A DNA stretch of 64,000 bases from Bacillus sonorensis NBRC 101234 = KCTC 13918 (GCF_001592005.1 NZ_BCVZ01000009.1:1-64000), one strand, 5' to 3'. Counted from the stretch's first letter, positions 47,167-56,836 are shown. Translations and numbers: made by a program. Notes: generated from the sequence alone by a model not told the origin.

Positions 47167-47741
47167 CGTTTTTTCAGCTCCCTGAGGATGAATTCATATA
47201 TCAGCTGGTTCCGGTCTTCCTTTGGATACAGCATAAATTCCTGTTTTTTCTGCACGGCGCTTCCTTCAATCCGATCGAGAAACTTGGTTCTCAGCCATGC
47301 CGTGCGGTAAACCTGATTTTCAAAAGATGAGATGGAAACCGGCAGCTCCAAAGATTCGCCATTTACAAACGTGACGAATGTGTTGTCATACTTTGCCGCA
47401 CGGAATTCATGAACGTGCGCATGTGAAAGCCACCCGCATTGAGGCCTTGTTGAGGAGAATGTGGGAAAAAGAAAAATATTGTTTGAATGATCCACCATGA
47501 TCGGCGGTTTATGGGAAACTTTAATGACTTCATATGTGCCGGCTTTTCTTCCCGCATAGCTTGAGCCGAAATAGCGGCAGCTTCTCTCTATAATTTGGAA
47601 GGGCCTCATATTGACCCGAAATGTCCTGTCGGTTTCAATTACTTTTGAAGCGGGCTTTTTCCCCTCATCAAGAGGCAGCACGGCCATTGTCGAACTGTTT
47701 ACTTCATAAGAATCTCTTGTCATATCTTCGGTATTGCTCAT
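47160..47741 (-). CDS. comK: Competence transcription factor ComK
   Basis: 193 residues, against 192 in B. subtilis. Conserved segments: YEVNSSTMAVLPL, CRYFGSSYAGRKAGTYEV, FPTFSSTRPQCGWLSHAHVH and the C-terminal YPKEDRNQLIYEFILREL, which includes the MecA/ClpC-recognition region. ComK binds AAAA-N5-TTTT boxes to switch on DNA uptake and recombination genes. ATG at 47741 is favoured by GGGAGG with a 6-nt spacer. Full length, so competence control is probably intact. Confidence 0.94.
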   Translation of the reverse strand: MSNTEDMTRDSYEVNSSTMAVLPLDEGKKPASKVIETDRTFRVNMRPFQIIERSCRYFGSSYAGRKAGTYEVIKVSHKPPIMVDHSNNIFLFPTFSSTRPQCGWLSHAHVHEFRAAKYDNTFVTFVNGESLELPVSISSFENQVYRTAWLRTKFLDRIEGSAVQKKQEFMLYPKEDRNQLIYEFILRELKKRY

Positions 47742-47827
47742 CATGATCCTCCCAATCATTAGTCATATTATACTACTAATCTAACATTATCCTTTACAAA
47801 ACGACAGGATTTTTTCCAATTAATTTG

Positions 47828-47881
47828 AAAATATGTTTTTTAATTGCAATTTTTATTTTTTATCCGGCAAAACACAAATTT
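47828..47881 (-). promoter_or_regulatory. Candidate ComK K-box pair upstream of comK
   Basis: AAAA-TATGT-TTTT at 47828-47840 is an exact ComK AT-box, and AAAA-CACAA-ATTT at 47869-47881 is a near match 28 bp away. Two AT-boxes form a K-box, and the comK promoter is known for a long (about three-turn) spacing. Positive autoregulation of comK is thus expected. Confidence 0.55.
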
Positions 47882-48012
47882 TTTGTCCGAATCTATACCC
47901 TTTTATTCTTATAAAGATGCTTTTTCGAATAATTATCTAAAAATTATAAATACTTATTGATTTTTTCATTCGCAATCCATATACTATAAAAAAGGCATCA
48001 GGGGGAATCTTT

Positions 48013-48246
48013 ATGAAAGAGAAAAAGTCGTACGCTGAGCTCATGAAGTCCCGCAATACCCAAAAGGTTAAAGAACTTGATGTAACCATTACGGATATCT
48101 ACATCCAGATGGTCCTTGATGAATCGTTGTTTAAACGGCGTTTGAACATGCTGTGCGAGAAGATTAACGAAGCATTAGACAAAGGGGATAAACAATCTTT
48201 CCTTGAGCTTTCAAGAGAATATACCGCGCTCAAAAAGCACGCTTAA
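48013..48246 (+). CDS. yhzC: IDEAL-domain protein YhzC
   Basis: 77 residues. The segment QMVLDESLFKRRLNMLCEKI NEALDKGDKQSFLELSREYT contains the IDEAL-domain pattern (here LDESLF... followed by IxxALDxxDxxxFxxLS). The same gene flanks comK in B. subtilis. AGGGGGAA site 7 nt upstream of the ATG. Function unknown. Confidence 0.88.
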   Translation: MKEKKSYAELMKSRNTQKVKELDVTITDIYIQMVLDESLFKRRLNMLCEKINEALDKGDKQSFLELSREYTALKKHA

Positions 48247-48247
48247 C

Positions 48248-48276
48248 GGCCGATCCTACAAAGGATTGGCTTTTTT
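48248..48276 (+). terminator. Terminator of yhzC
   Basis: GGCCGATCC / GGATTGGC stem with a TACAAA loop and six T residues. Confidence 0.85.
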
Positions 48277-48281
48277 ATATG

Positions 48282-48316
48282 AAAAAAGGCCAAGCGCTGT
48301 TCGTCCCGGCCTTTTT
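48282..48316 (-). terminator. Terminator of yhxC
   Basis: AAAAGGCC / GGCCTTTT stem; on the minus strand the second half ends in TTTTTT. It overlaps the yhxC stop codon. Confidence 0.7.
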
Positions 48317-49172
48317 ATCCGTTTATGATGGTTCCCCCATTGACATGGAGCACCTGTCCGGTCATGTAAGAAGAATCTTCACTGGCCAGAAACAGATAGC
48401 TCGGCGCTACTTCGGCAGGTTGTCCCGGCCGTCCCATCGGTGTCGTTGAGCCGAACACCTCGACTTCTTTTTCCGTAAACGTCGACGGGATCAGCGGCGT
48501 CCAAATCGGACCCGGGGCCACACCGTTGACGCGGATGCCCTGATCTACGAGCGATAAAGCAAGCGAACGCGTGAATGCGGTAATCGCCCCTTTTGTCGAT
48601 GAATAATCGATCAGCCTTTCATTGCCGGCATACGCCGTAATCGATGTGGTGTTAATGATTGAGCTGCCTGTTTTCAAATGAGGCAGCACCGCTTTCGTCA
48701 AATAAAACATCGAAAAAATGTTGGTTTGAAACGTTCTGATCAGCTGATGGCTTGTGATCTTTTCGATTCCTTTTTGCGGATGCTGTTCAGCCGCATTATT
48801 CACGAGAATATCGATGGTCGGAAAAGCTTCTTTTGCCTGGCGGACCACCTCATTGCAAAAAGCCTCATCCCCGATGTCCCCGGCGATCAGCTGGCACCCT
48901 ACACCCTCTTTTTCGACATAAGCCTTTGTTTCTTCTGCATCGCGGTGCTCATTCAGATAAACGATCACCACGTTTGCGCCTTCCTTCGCAAATAAAACGG
49001 CTACCGCACGGCCGATTCCGCTGTCTCCCCCGGTAATAATCGCCGTTTTTCCGGCCAGCTTTTTATCCTTTTTCGGCCTGTCAAAAACAGGACGGGGATC
49101 CATCACATACTCCAATCCGGGCTGCTGCGTCTGGTGCTGGGGAGGCAGTACTTTTTTCTTCGGTTTACTCAA
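48315..49172 (-). CDS. yhxC: Short-chain dehydrogenase/reductase YhxC
   Basis: 285 residues. Classical/divergent SDR with a long N-terminal extension (LPPQHQTQQPGLEYVMDPRP), then AIITGGDSGIGRAVAV (NAD(P) site), LVNNAAEQ, and catalytic Ser/Tyr/Lys in IINTTSITAYAGNERLIDYS followed by STKGA. The N-extension places it with the YhdF/YhxC/GsiB-linked general-stress SDR group. TTG start after AAGGAGG. Substrate unknown. Confidence 0.88.
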   Translation of the reverse strand: MSKPKKKVLPPQHQTQQPGLEYVMDPRPVFDRPKKDKKLAGKTAIITGGDSGIGRAVAVLFAKEGANVVIVYLNEHRDAEETKAYVEKEGVGCQLIAGDIGDEAFCNEVVRQAKEAFPTIDILVNNAAEQHPQKGIEKITSHQLIRTFQTNIFSMFYLTKAVLPHLKTGSSIINTTSITAYAGNERLIDYSSTKGAITAFTRSLALSLVDQGIRVNGVAPGPIWTPLIPSTFTEKEVEVFGSTTPMGRPGQPAEVAPSYLFLASEDSSYMTGQVLHVNGGTIING

Positions 49173-49306
49173 GACGATTCCTCCTTAACATCAATTAAAC
49201 CTTACTATTTTATGGGAAAAAGCCGTTTTTTATGACAAGCCGTCTCACGTGCATGAATATTTCTGGATTGGAAAATTTAAGAGAAAACAGAACTGGAGGG
49301 AACGAA

Positions 49307-50836
49307 GTGACAAACAATGAACAAAAACTGCCGGACTCGCCTGAATCTTTTTGGAGAGACAGCACCGAACTTCCATCATTTCAGGAGCTGACAGAAGACG
49401 TGAAGACAGATGTCGCGATTATCGGCGGCGGAATGACAGGGATTACGACGGCATACATGCTGACGCAAAAAGGGTACAGCGTCGTTTTGATTGAAGCCGG
49501 ACGCCTTCTGAACGGAACGACGGGACATACGACCGCGAAAATCACCGCACAGCATGACTTGATTTATGATGAGCTGATTCAGCATATCGGAATGCCGCGG
49601 GCTCGTCTTTATTATGAGGCAAATCTCCAGGCCCTTTCCTTCATCAAAAATCTCGTCCATGAACAAAACATCTCCTGTGATTTTAAAGAGCAGGACGCCT
49701 GTATTTATACGACGGAAGAACAATCGGTCCAAAAAATCAGAAAAGAGCATGAAGCCTATCAAAAACTGGGAATCGAAAGGGAACTCATCAAAGATCTTCC
49801 CGTCGCCATCGATATAAAAGCGGGCCTGGTGATGAAAAATCAAGCGCAGTTTCACCCGCTCCACTACTTAAAACACCTTGCCGATGCCGTCCAAAAAGCT
49901 GGCGGAAACATGTTCGAAAACACGGTGGCAAAGGAAATCAAAGAAGGAGACCATCCAAAGGTCCTAACGAAAAACGGGCATATGATCATCAGCGATTATG
50001 TGGTGTGCTGTACGCATTTCCCGTTTCATGATAAAAAAGGATTTTATTTTGCAAGGCTTGAGCCGAGCCGTTCATACGTATTGGCCGTCAAGCCGAAAAC
50101 CCCGTACCCTGACGGCATGTATTTAAGCATAGACCAGCCATCCCGGTCACTGCGTTCCGTCACGATAAACGGGGAAAAGATGGTGCTTGTCGGCGGAGAA
50201 AGCCATAAAACCGGACAGGGAAAAGATACGATGGAACACTATAAAGCCCTTGAATCATTCGCGGAAGGCGTGCTCGGCATCGAAGACATTCCCTACCGCT
50301 GGTCAACTCAGGATTTAATCACCCTCGATAAAATCCCTTATATCGGGCCGATTTATCCGAAAGAAAAACGGATCCTTGTCGCGACCGGATTCCGAAAATG
50401 GGGCATGACATCAAGCACGCTCGCCGCTCAGCTCATAACGGATCATATCACAAACGAAAGCAATCCATACCAGGAAGTCTTCTCCCCTTCCCGCTTTCAT
50501 CCGGACCCGAGCATCAAAAAAGCGATTTCCTATAACACCGATGTCGCCAGACACTTTGTTGAAGGAAAGCTGGAACAGCCGCTCAGAACGCCGGATGAGC
50601 TTGTCAGCGGAGAAGGAGCGGTTGTCAGAGTGGGCGGAAAACGGGCAGGGGCTTATCGCGATGAAAACGGACAGCTGCACATGGTTGATACGACCTGCAC
50701 CCATATGGGCTGTGAAGTCGAATGGAATGACGGCGAAAAGACATGGGACTGTCCATGCCACGGCTCAAGATTTTCGATTGACGGCGAAGTGATCGAAGGG
50801 CCCGCCGTCATGCCGCTAAAAGATCCTGAAAGCTAA
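49307..50836 (+). CDS. yhfW: FAD-dependent oxidoreductase with Rieske domain, YhfW
   Basis: 509 residues from GTG 49307, the length of B. subtilis YhfW. N-terminal DAO-type FAD domain: [20 protein letters not shown] and [20 protein letters not shown]-terminal Rieske [2Fe-2S] domain: [12 protein letters not shown] and [19 protein letters not shown], with both CxH pairs intact. GGAGGG site precedes the GTG. The combination implies electron transfer from substrate through FAD to the cluster. Substrate unknown. Confidence 0.9.
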   Translation: MTNNEQKLPDSPESFWRDSTELPSFQELTEDVKTDVAIIGGGMTGITTAYMLTQKGYSVVLIEAGRLLNGTTGHTTAKITAQHDLIYDELIQHIGMPRARLYYEANLQALSFIKNLVHEQNISCDFKEQDACIYTTEEQSVQKIRKEHEAYQKLGIERELIKDLPVAIDIKAGLVMKNQAQFHPLHYLKHLADAVQKAGGNMFENTVAKEIKEGDHPKVLTKNGHMIISDYVVCCTHFPFHDKKGFYFARLEPSRSYVLAVKPKTPYPDGMYLSIDQPSRSLRSVTINGEKMVLVGGESHKTGQGKDTMEHYKALESFAEGVLGIEDIPYRWSTQDLITLDKIPYIGPIYPKEKRILVATGFRKWGMTSSTLAAQLITDHITNESNPYQEVFSPSRFHPDPSIKKAISYNTDVARHFVEGKLEQPLRTPDELVSGEGAVVRVGGKRAGAYRDENGQLHMVDTTCTHMGCEVEWNDGEKTWDCPCHGSRFSIDGEVIEGPAVMPLKDPES

Positions 50837-50881
50837 GCGGTTTTCTGTTAAAAAACAGCAAAAATCAGCCGATAAAAAGAG

Positions 50882-50913
50882 AAATGCCGGAAATTCAAAA
50901 AACCGGCATTTTT
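50882..50913 (+). terminator. Terminator of yhfW
   Basis: AAATGCCGG / CCGGCATTT stem with an AT-rich 12-nt loop and a T run. Confidence 0.88.
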
Positions 50914-50940
50914 CATTATCGATTACAGGGGGATACGATC

Positions 50941-52233
50941 GTGTTATTCAAAAAGGATAGAAAGACAGAACGATCATTTTTTGCTGAAGAGAGCCGTGAC
51001 AATACAAACCGGATCAGGCTTGAAAAGCATACCGAATTTAAAAAACAGCTCGCCATGGTTGATTTGACTGATGAGGATCTCTGGGTGTTAAGCAAGCTGA
51101 AGCCTTTGGTTTCAGAACATCTTGAGCCGATCGTCAGCCGTTTTTATAAAAACCTTGAACACGAAAACTCGCTCATGGATATCATTCACGACAACAGTTC
51201 GGTCGACCGCTTAAAGAAGACCTTGAGCATTCATATAAGCGAAATGTTTTCCGGCATCATTGACGAAGCTTTTTTAGAAAAACGCATCCGGATCGCCCAT
51301 GTTCATTTGAAAATCGGGCTTCTTCCTAAATGGTACCTGGGTGCTTTTCAGGACCTTCTTCTGTCAATGCTGAAGATTTTTGAAACCGCCTTAGCGACAG
51401 AAGAATACATGCGGGCCGTCAGAGCGGTTACGAAAATTCTGAACATTGAACAGCAGATCGTTCTCGAAGCTTATGAAGAGGAGCATGCCAGAATACGCGC
51501 CCTCGAAGAAGAACGAAAGGCTGCGCTTCACAGGCAAATCAAAGATACTTCAGGCTCGTTGGCCACATTATTTGCGGAAACGACGGGCGCGGTTCAGGAA
51601 TTGGTGGATAAATCAGCAGACATCGCCGAAACTTCAAAATCGGGAACAAAGACGGCGACTTCTGTCGAAGAAAAATCAATCGGCGGCAAAAAGGAGCTTG
51701 AGAATCAGGCACAGCAGCTGAACCAGATGGGCAACAGCATGACCGAGATCGAGCAGGAGATTAAAAAACTCGAAGAAATTGCAAGCCAGATCGAAAAGAT
51801 TTTTGGAATCGTAACAGGCATTGCCGAGCAGACAAACCTGCTGTCGCTCAACGCTTCGATCGAATCAGCCAGGGCCGGAGAACATGGAAAGGGATTCGCC
51901 GTTGTCGCCAACGAAGTCAGAAAGCTTTCCGATGATACGAAAAAAACCGTCTCAACGGTATCTGAGCTGGTCAACAACACAAACGCGCAAATCAGCATCG
52001 TGACAAAGCACATTACAGCGGTGAATCAGCTTGTGATTGAAAGCAAGGATAAAATGGCGCAGATCAATCATTTATTCGACGATATTGTCGGCAGCATGAA
52101 GCTCAGCAAACATCAAAGCGGCAAGATTGAAGAAGATCTGCAATCCTTCTTAAACGGCCTTCAAGAAGTAAACGGAGCCGTATCGCAAGTCGCCGCATCA
52201 GTGGATTCCCTTGTCGAACTGACAAAAAAATAA
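50941..52233 (+). CDS. hemAT: Heme-based aerotaxis transducer HemAT
   Basis: 430 residues from GTG 50941, close to the 432 of B. subtilis HemAT. The N-terminal globin-coupled sensor domain (residues about 30-190) has the proximal His in [20 protein letters not shown]. The C-terminal methyl-accepting signalling domain has the conserved hairpin tip [20 protein letters not shown] followed by [15 protein letters not shown]. It senses O2 and signals to CheA for aerotaxis. The more upstream frame start (50884) lies inside the yhfW terminator and is rejected. Confidence 0.93.
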   Translation: MLFKKDRKTERSFFAEESRDNTNRIRLEKHTEFKKQLAMVDLTDEDLWVLSKLKPLVSEHLEPIVSRFYKNLEHENSLMDIIHDNSSVDRLKKTLSIHISEMFSGIIDEAFLEKRIRIAHVHLKIGLLPKWYLGAFQDLLLSMLKIFETALATEEYMRAVRAVTKILNIEQQIVLEAYEEEHARIRALEEERKAALHRQIKDTSGSLATLFAETTGAVQELVDKSADIAETSKSGTKTATSVEEKSIGGKKELENQAQQLNQMGNSMTEIEQEIKKLEEIASQIEKIFGIVTGIAEQTNLLSLNASIESARAGEHGKGFAVVANEVRKLSDDTKKTVSTVSELVNNTNAQISIVTKHITAVNQLVIESKDKMAQINHLFDDIVGSMKLSKHQSGKIEEDLQSFLNGLQEVNGAVSQVAASVDSLVELTKK

Positions 52234-52249
52234 GGACAAACCTGCACAA

Positions 52250-52445
52250 ATGTCAGCCGGCGCTCACCTGCAGCCGATCCCGCTGTCCCGCAGATTTCTG
52301 TTTAAAATCAATGAAACGTTTGCGGCAAAAATCGCGGCATGCGCCCAAGAACTTGGGATTTCTCATCATAAACTGAATGTCAGGGAGGCGCTTCAGGCGT
52401 CGTGTTGGTAACCCGCTTATTTGCGATCGGCAGCTCTAGGCGGAA
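52250..52445 (+). pseudogene. yhfS: Thiolase (yhfS-type) C-terminal remnant
   Basis: Reading from 52250 gives RFLFKINETFAAKIAACAQE followed by LGISHHKLNV. This matches the thiolase core (xxNEAFAxxxxACxxELG...xxxNVNGGAxAxGHPxGASG). A frame change then gives GGASGVVLVTRLF, with the catalytic GHP segment deleted. The acyl-binding N-terminal half is gone. In B. subtilis yhfS lies exactly here, next to yhfR. The fragment fills most of the 333-bp hemAT-yhfR gap. Confidence 0.7.
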
Positions 52446-52566
52446 ACGGAACAGCTGAGTGATAGCATAATGCCGGTCAAATTAGTGAGTACCCGTTTTT
52501 CATTTTAGTATAATGGTGGTACAGCAAAAAAACGTGCACTCATGTTTGAAAGGGGATTTATTTTAA

Positions 52567-53139
52567 ATGACTGCTATTTGTTTAATCCGGCACGGAGAAA
52601 CCGATTGGAACGCTTTAGGAAAACTTCAGGGAAGAACCGATATCCCTTTAAATGAAACCGGAAAAAGACAGGCGAAAGAAACCGGGGAATATTTGAAACA
52701 TACATCCTGGGATGTCATCATTTCGAGCCCATTAAAAAGAGCGAGGGAAACGGCGGACATCATCAACCAGTATCTCGGTCTTGATATTGTTGAAATGGAG
52801 GATTTCATCGAAAGAAATTACGGAGATGCGGAAGGCATGCCATTTGAGGAAAGAATGAAGCTGTACCCGGATAAAAATTATCCGAATCAAGAATCAAAAG
52901 AAGCGCTGGCTGAACGTCTGATGGCGGGCATTCAAAAGGTTGGCGTCCAATACCCGGATCACAAGGTGCTGATTGTCGCCCACGGAGCGGCGATTCATGC
53001 GCTCCTGTCCAAGATTTCCAACGGCGATGCCGATCTTGAAAATACAAAACTCGTCAATGCCTGCCTGAGCAACATCAGCTTCCTGGAAAACAAATGGCAT
53101 ATTCAAGACTATAACGTGTCAGATCATCTATCTGATTAA
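52567..53139 (+). CDS. yhfR: Histidine phosphatase (phosphoglycerate-mutase-like) YhfR
   Basis: 190 residues. LIRHGETDWNALGKLQGRTD carries the phospho-accepting RHG motif; SSPLKRARETADII supplies the second Arg; LIVAHGAAIHALL supplies the catalytic His. It belongs to the PhoE/CobC-like branch; the physiological substrate is unknown. GGGGA site before the ATG. B. subtilis has the same gene next to yhfQ. Confidence 0.88.
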   Translation: MTAICLIRHGETDWNALGKLQGRTDIPLNETGKRQAKETGEYLKHTSWDVIISSPLKRARETADIINQYLGLDIVEMEDFIERNYGDAEGMPFEERMKLYPDKNYPNQESKEALAERLMAGIQKVGVQYPDHKVLIVAHGAAIHALLSKISNGDADLENTKLVNACLSNISFLENKWHIQDYNVSDHLSD

Positions 53140-53180
53140 TACCTGTAAAAATGCGGACGGCATGATCAGCCCGTCCGCAT

Positions 53181-54203
53181 TTACGTTCTGCCGCGTGTTG
53201 CTTCCCGCCGCAGCAAATAAATAAAATAAGGCCCTCCGATCACGGCTGCGATCAAGCCGGCCGGGATTTCGATCGGCGGAATCAACCCTCTTCCCGCCGC
53301 ATCCGCCAAAAGCAGGATGATGGCGCCGACCATTCCGGAGACGGGTATCAGGATGCGCGACTCAAAGCCTGCCAGCTTTTTCGCGATATGCGGGGCCATC
53401 AGCCCGATAAAACCGATCGTCCCAACAGCGGTTACGGCCGCCGCCGTCAGCATTACCGCAGCGGCAAGCAGCAAAAACCGCGTCTTTTCAAGGCTGATGC
53501 CAAGACCTGCGGCAATCCCGTCTCCCGATTTGATGATATCAAGCGGCTTCCCCGCCAACCATACGGGCGGAATCAGCAGACAGCACCAGATGAAAAGAGA
53601 GAGAACATCATCCCAGCTTCTTCCCCATAAGCTTCCGTTCAGCCATATTAAGGCGCTGTTTACATTCGGGCTCGCTCTTGAAATCAACAGCTGAATTCCG
53701 GAATGGCAGAAAGCGTTGACGGCAATCCCGACAAGCGCCAGCCGAACCGGGGATATACCGTTTCGGTAAGCCAATGAATAAACAAGCACCGCGGCCAGGA
53801 TGCTGCCTGAAAAAGCGGCCCCTGTCAAAAATATCGTGCTTTGCTGCGAAAACAGCACAGTCACAAGCACCGCACCCAGCCCTGCACCCCCTGTTATACC
53901 GAGCGTGTCAGGGGCGGCGAGCGGATTTCTCATCAGCGACTGGGCGATCACGCCTGCCACAGCTAAAGCGCCTCCCGCAAGGATCGCCAGGATGACCCGC
54001 GGCATTCTAAATTCCATCACCATGAACCGAGTTCCCGGATCGCCCTGTCCGGCCAAAGATTTGATTATATCACCAAGCGGAATGTTCTCATCGCCGATCG
54101 CTACATTGATCAGCGCGAAGAGAAATAGACAAGCAAGAAGAACGAACAGCATGCCTGCCGATTTTTTCCGCCGCCTTTTTGTTTTGTCCGTTTTGATGTT
54201 CAC
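53181..54203 (-). CDS. Iron-siderophore ABC transporter permease (FecCD family), second subunit
   Basis: 340 residues from GTG 54203. About ten membrane helices with ARAGG-like gate motifs: FRMPRVILAILAGGALAVAG, RNPLAAPDTLGITGGAGLGA, TVGTIGFIGLMAPHIAKKLA and GLIPPIEIPAGLIAAVIGGP. The GTG overlaps the stop of the upstream permease (GTGA), so the pair is translationally coupled. Together they form the membrane channel for ferric siderophores delivered by the binding protein upstream. The ATPase is not encoded here. Confidence 0.9.
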   Translation of the reverse strand: MNIKTDKTKRRRKKSAGMLFVLLACLFLFALINVAIGDENIPLGDIIKSLAGQGDPGTRFMVMEFRMPRVILAILAGGALAVAGVIAQSLMRNPLAAPDTLGITGGAGLGAVLVTVLFSQQSTIFLTGAAFSGSILAAVLVYSLAYRNGISPVRLALVGIAVNAFCHSGIQLLISRASPNVNSALIWLNGSLWGRSWDDVLSLFIWCCLLIPPVWLAGKPLDIIKSGDGIAAGLGISLEKTRFLLLAAAVMLTAAAVTAVGTIGFIGLMAPHIAKKLAGFESRILIPVSGMVGAIILLLADAAGRGLIPPIEIPAGLIAAVIGGPYFIYLLRREATRGRT

Positions 54204-55198
54204 GATGCCGATCCCTCTTTTCGTCTCCTTGCCAAATAAATGAAAAAGGGTGTTCCGATAAATGCCGTCACAACGCCAACCGGCGTCTGATATGGATAGT
54301 ATACAAAGCGCGAAGCGATGTCCGCCAATAAAAGCAGCACCGCGCCAAGCACTGCCGAATACGGGATCACCGTCCGGTAATCGGCCCCCATCACATACCG
54401 GATCATATGGGGAACCATCAAACCGACAAAGCCGATCGGACCTGCCGCTGATACGGAAGCCCCCGCGAGCGCGACGACAGTGACTCCTATCAGCACCCGG
54501 CTGAGCCATACTTTTTGCCCCAGCCCCTGTGAAATGTCGTCACCAAGGCTGAGAACGGAAGCCGTTCCCCCCAAGGCAAAAGCAAACAATAAACCGGCGA
54601 GGCTGACGGGAAGCAGAAAATTCAGCTTATCCCATGAGCTTCCGGCTAAAGAACCTGAAAGCCAAAACAAAATCGTCTCTGTCGATTCTTCATGAAAAAT
54701 CAGCAGCATCTGCGTAATCGACGCAAGGATCGCCTGAATGACGACGCCGACCAGCGCAAAGCTGATATCCCGGCTGTGTTCACTGAAAACAGATGCAATC
54801 GCATATACGATAACAGCAGCCATGGTTCCTCCGGCAAAAGCCGCCCCCATCGTGACCTGCGGAATGGCGGCAGCCGGAAACATCACCGTCAGAAAAACGA
54901 CTGCCGCCGAGGCTCCGGCGTTAATGCCAAAAATGCTTGGCGATGCGAGGGGATTTCTCGTGACCGCCTGCATGAGCGCGCCGGCGGCGCCCAAACTTGC
55001 GCCGATGACAGCCGCTTCCAAAGCGCGCGGAATCCTGATGGACAGAATAATAGAATGCAATTTTGAATCGCTGTATGAAAATACGGCCGACCATATATCA
55101 GAAAGTGCAATATGAGTCGAACCGATCGACACGGAAAGCATGAAACTCACGATCAACAGGGTGAACAACGCGATGCGGACCAGCAGCATGTGTTTCAT
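54200..55198 (-). CDS. Iron-siderophore ABC transporter permease (FecCD family), first subunit
   Basis: 332 residues from ATG 55198, set by an ideal AAGGAGGTGAT. FecCD motifs: IRIPRALEAAVIGASLGAAG, TRNPLASPSIFGINAGASAA, AAGPIGFVGLMVPHMIRYVM and the C-terminal YYPYQTPVGVVTAFIGTPFF. It heterodimerises with the downstream subunit. The gene follows the binding-protein gene by 135 nt. Confidence 0.9.
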   Translation of the reverse strand: MKHMLLVRIALFTLLIVSFMLSVSIGSTHIALSDIWSAVFSYSDSKLHSIILSIRIPRALEAAVIGASLGAAGALMQAVTRNPLASPSIFGINAGASAAVVFLTVMFPAAAIPQVTMGAAFAGGTMAAVIVYAIASVFSEHSRDISFALVGVVIQAILASITQMLLIFHEESTETILFWLSGSLAGSSWDKLNFLLPVSLAGLLFAFALGGTASVLSLGDDISQGLGQKVWLSRVLIGVTVVALAGASVSAAGPIGFVGLMVPHMIRYVMGADYRTVIPYSAVLGAVLLLLADIASRFVYYPYQTPVGVVTAFIGTPFFIYLARRRKEGSAS

Positions 55199-55333
55199 TA
55201 AGCAGATCACCTCCTTGGAAAAAAACAAGCGCATGCTTCTGAAAAAGCATGCGTGAAAACGCCGGGAAAAGCCGGGATCTTCGAATGAACGGCTCATTAA
55301 ACCGCAGCAAATTCGTGCGGTAAACCTGCAAAA

Positions 55334-56311
55334 TTACTCAGTCTTTCCGGTTTTTAAAATATCTTTATTGATTTGATCGATCACGGCATTTGCCCCGTCT
55401 ATACTGCGGCGAAGCGACCATGCGAACCTGTCGACCTCATATACCTTGTGATGCTTGACAGCGCTGAGCTTGTTCCATAGCGGATCTTTTTCAATCGGCC
55501 GTTTTCCGTTTTGATCAACTTTGTCCTTTTCTCCCGTCATTAATATGATGATATCAGGGTCCTTCTCCAGAAGCTGCTCAACGGTCATTTTAATATTGAC
55601 GGACTCTCCGTTTTCAGCATCGTTTTTTTGGCTGTCTCCCACACCGTATGTGTAGCCGATTTTCGTTAGCAGCTGGGAGGTGAAGAAATTTTCATCACGG
55701 ACGGTGATTGCGTCATTCGTATTTCCGAGCAGAAGAATGCTTTGTTTTTGATCAGGAAGCTTCTCTTTCAGCTGATTCAGCTTTTCTTTATGTTCTGTCA
55801 GCTTTTTCTCCATTTCGCTTTCTTTGCCGACCGCTTTCGCTATCGTGAGAGATGCGTCCATCGTATCTTGATAATCGGCATTTAAATTTTTCAAAGCAAT
55901 CGTCGGCGCAATTTTTGACAATTTATCGTATACACCGCTATGTCTGCTTGAGTCGGCGATGATCAGATCGGGCTTTAACGCCGCAATTTTTTCAAAGCTT
56001 GGCTGCGCCCGGGTGCCGAGCGATGTATAGCCTTTTATTTCTTCTCTCACTTTTTCATTAATAAACTTCGGCTTTCCGTCATCTGCGACGCCGACGGGTT
56101 TGATGCCCACATCGAGCAGGGCGTCAATAAATCCGAGTTCAAGGACAACAACCTTTTTCGGATGCCTCGGCACTTTCGTTTCGCCGAGATCATGCTTCAC
56201 CGCTACAGGATTTTGGGCGGAGCCGCCGGCGCTTCCTCCTGTACCGGAGCACGCCGCCAACGCTGAAATCATGAGGATAAAAGATAGAATCATAACATAT
56301 CTAAGCTTCAT
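55334..56311 (-). CDS. yhfQ: Siderophore-binding lipoprotein YhfQ
   Basis: 325 residues. Lipobox ALAAC at about residues 17-21, followed by a Gly/Ser linker. FecB/TroA-type binding fold: VVVLELGFIDALLDVGIKPV, PDLIIADSSRHSGVYDKL, LLLGNTNDAITV and KVYEVDRFAWSLRRSIDGAN. It captures ferric siderophores at the membrane surface for the two permeases. In B. subtilis YhfQ shares permeases encoded elsewhere; here the permease genes are adjacent. A Fur box lies upstream. Confidence 0.9.
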   Translation of the reverse strand: MKLRYVMILSFILMISALAACSGTGGSAGGSAQNPVAVKHDLGETKVPRHPKKVVVLELGFIDALLDVGIKPVGVADDGKPKFINEKVREEIKGYTSLGTRAQPSFEKIAALKPDLIIADSSRHSGVYDKLSKIAPTIALKNLNADYQDTMDASLTIAKAVGKESEMEKKLTEHKEKLNQLKEKLPDQKQSILLLGNTNDAITVRDENFFTSQLLTKIGYTYGVGDSQKNDAENGESVNIKMTVEQLLEKDPDIIILMTGEKDKVDQNGKRPIEKDPLWNKLSAVKHHKVYEVDRFAWSLRRSIDGANAVIDQINKDILKTGKTE

Positions 56312-56365
56312 ATGTATCTCCTTTTTTCGTAATAGACGAAATTATTATAGCAACACAGCAGCTTA

Positions 56366-56392
56366 ATGACAACGATAATCATTATCATTTAA
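56366..56392. promoter_or_regulatory. Fur box upstream of yhfQ
   Basis: CGATAATCATTATCA at 56373-56387 matches the 7-1-7 Fur consensus TGATAATnATTATCA in 14 of 15 positions, with an extra overlapping half-site (ATGACAACGATAAT). It sits about 60 bp upstream of the yhfQ start and should confer iron repression on the transporter operon. Confidence 0.88.
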
Positions 56393-56830
56393 GTAAAAAA
56401 AACCCTCCATCCCCTTTAAAGCGGCCCATTTGCGGCACTGCCTCCATTTCTCCTTTCCTGTGAGTGAGCGCCAAATGACTGTGATGATAATAGAGCGATA
56501 TTGCATGCACAGTACCAAATAAACAATCTCCGCCGATCAGCATACCCCAGATGAATGATTGAAGAGGATGACCATTCGTCCGGCATTCAGGAGCACGACC
56601 CTAGTATAAAACGGATCGTTTTCTGTAAAGCAAATAATATTTTCATAAAGTTAGCGGCTCGATGGCGTCTTGCCGTTGTTGGTCAATACGACATTTTTCA
56701 TATAACCAGGCATTGAAACCCCTTCTTTTTTCATTACTTTAGCATGTGATATATTTTCTAAAGTGGGAAATGAAACTTAAAAAAACAAAAATATTTTTTC
56801 AAAAAAATAGGCCTACCATATATTTCATTT
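56393..56830. other. Gene-poor region upstream of the subtilisin gene
   Basis: About 440 bp. B. subtilis has yhfP and yhfO here; neither is recognisable. A minus-strand start with AAGGGG near 56725 opens an 18-20 codon frame only (MPGYMKNVVLTNNGKTPSSR). A dyad ACTTTAG / CTAAAGT lies at 56736-56764 and could be part of the regulatory region of the protease gene. Confidence 0.4.
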
Positions 56831-56836
56831 TTTTTC

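Noticed and set aside
49376-49864. 162-codon minus-strand frame inside yhfW
   Set aside because: Shadow of a well-supported FAD-oxidoreductase gene.
50884-50940. Upstream extension of hemAT
   Set aside because: It lies in the yhfW terminator hairpin; the GTG at 50941 has its own ribosome binding site and gives the family length.
54204-54509. N-terminal extension of the second siderophore permease
   Set aside because: It overlaps the upstream permease gene and reads as Arg/Gly-rich noise; the GTG at 54203 is coupled to the upstream stop.
56640-56725. Short minus-strand frame with a ribosome binding site upstream of aprE
   Set aside because: Only about 20 codons and no homology recognised; mentioned in the gap entry but not called as a gene.
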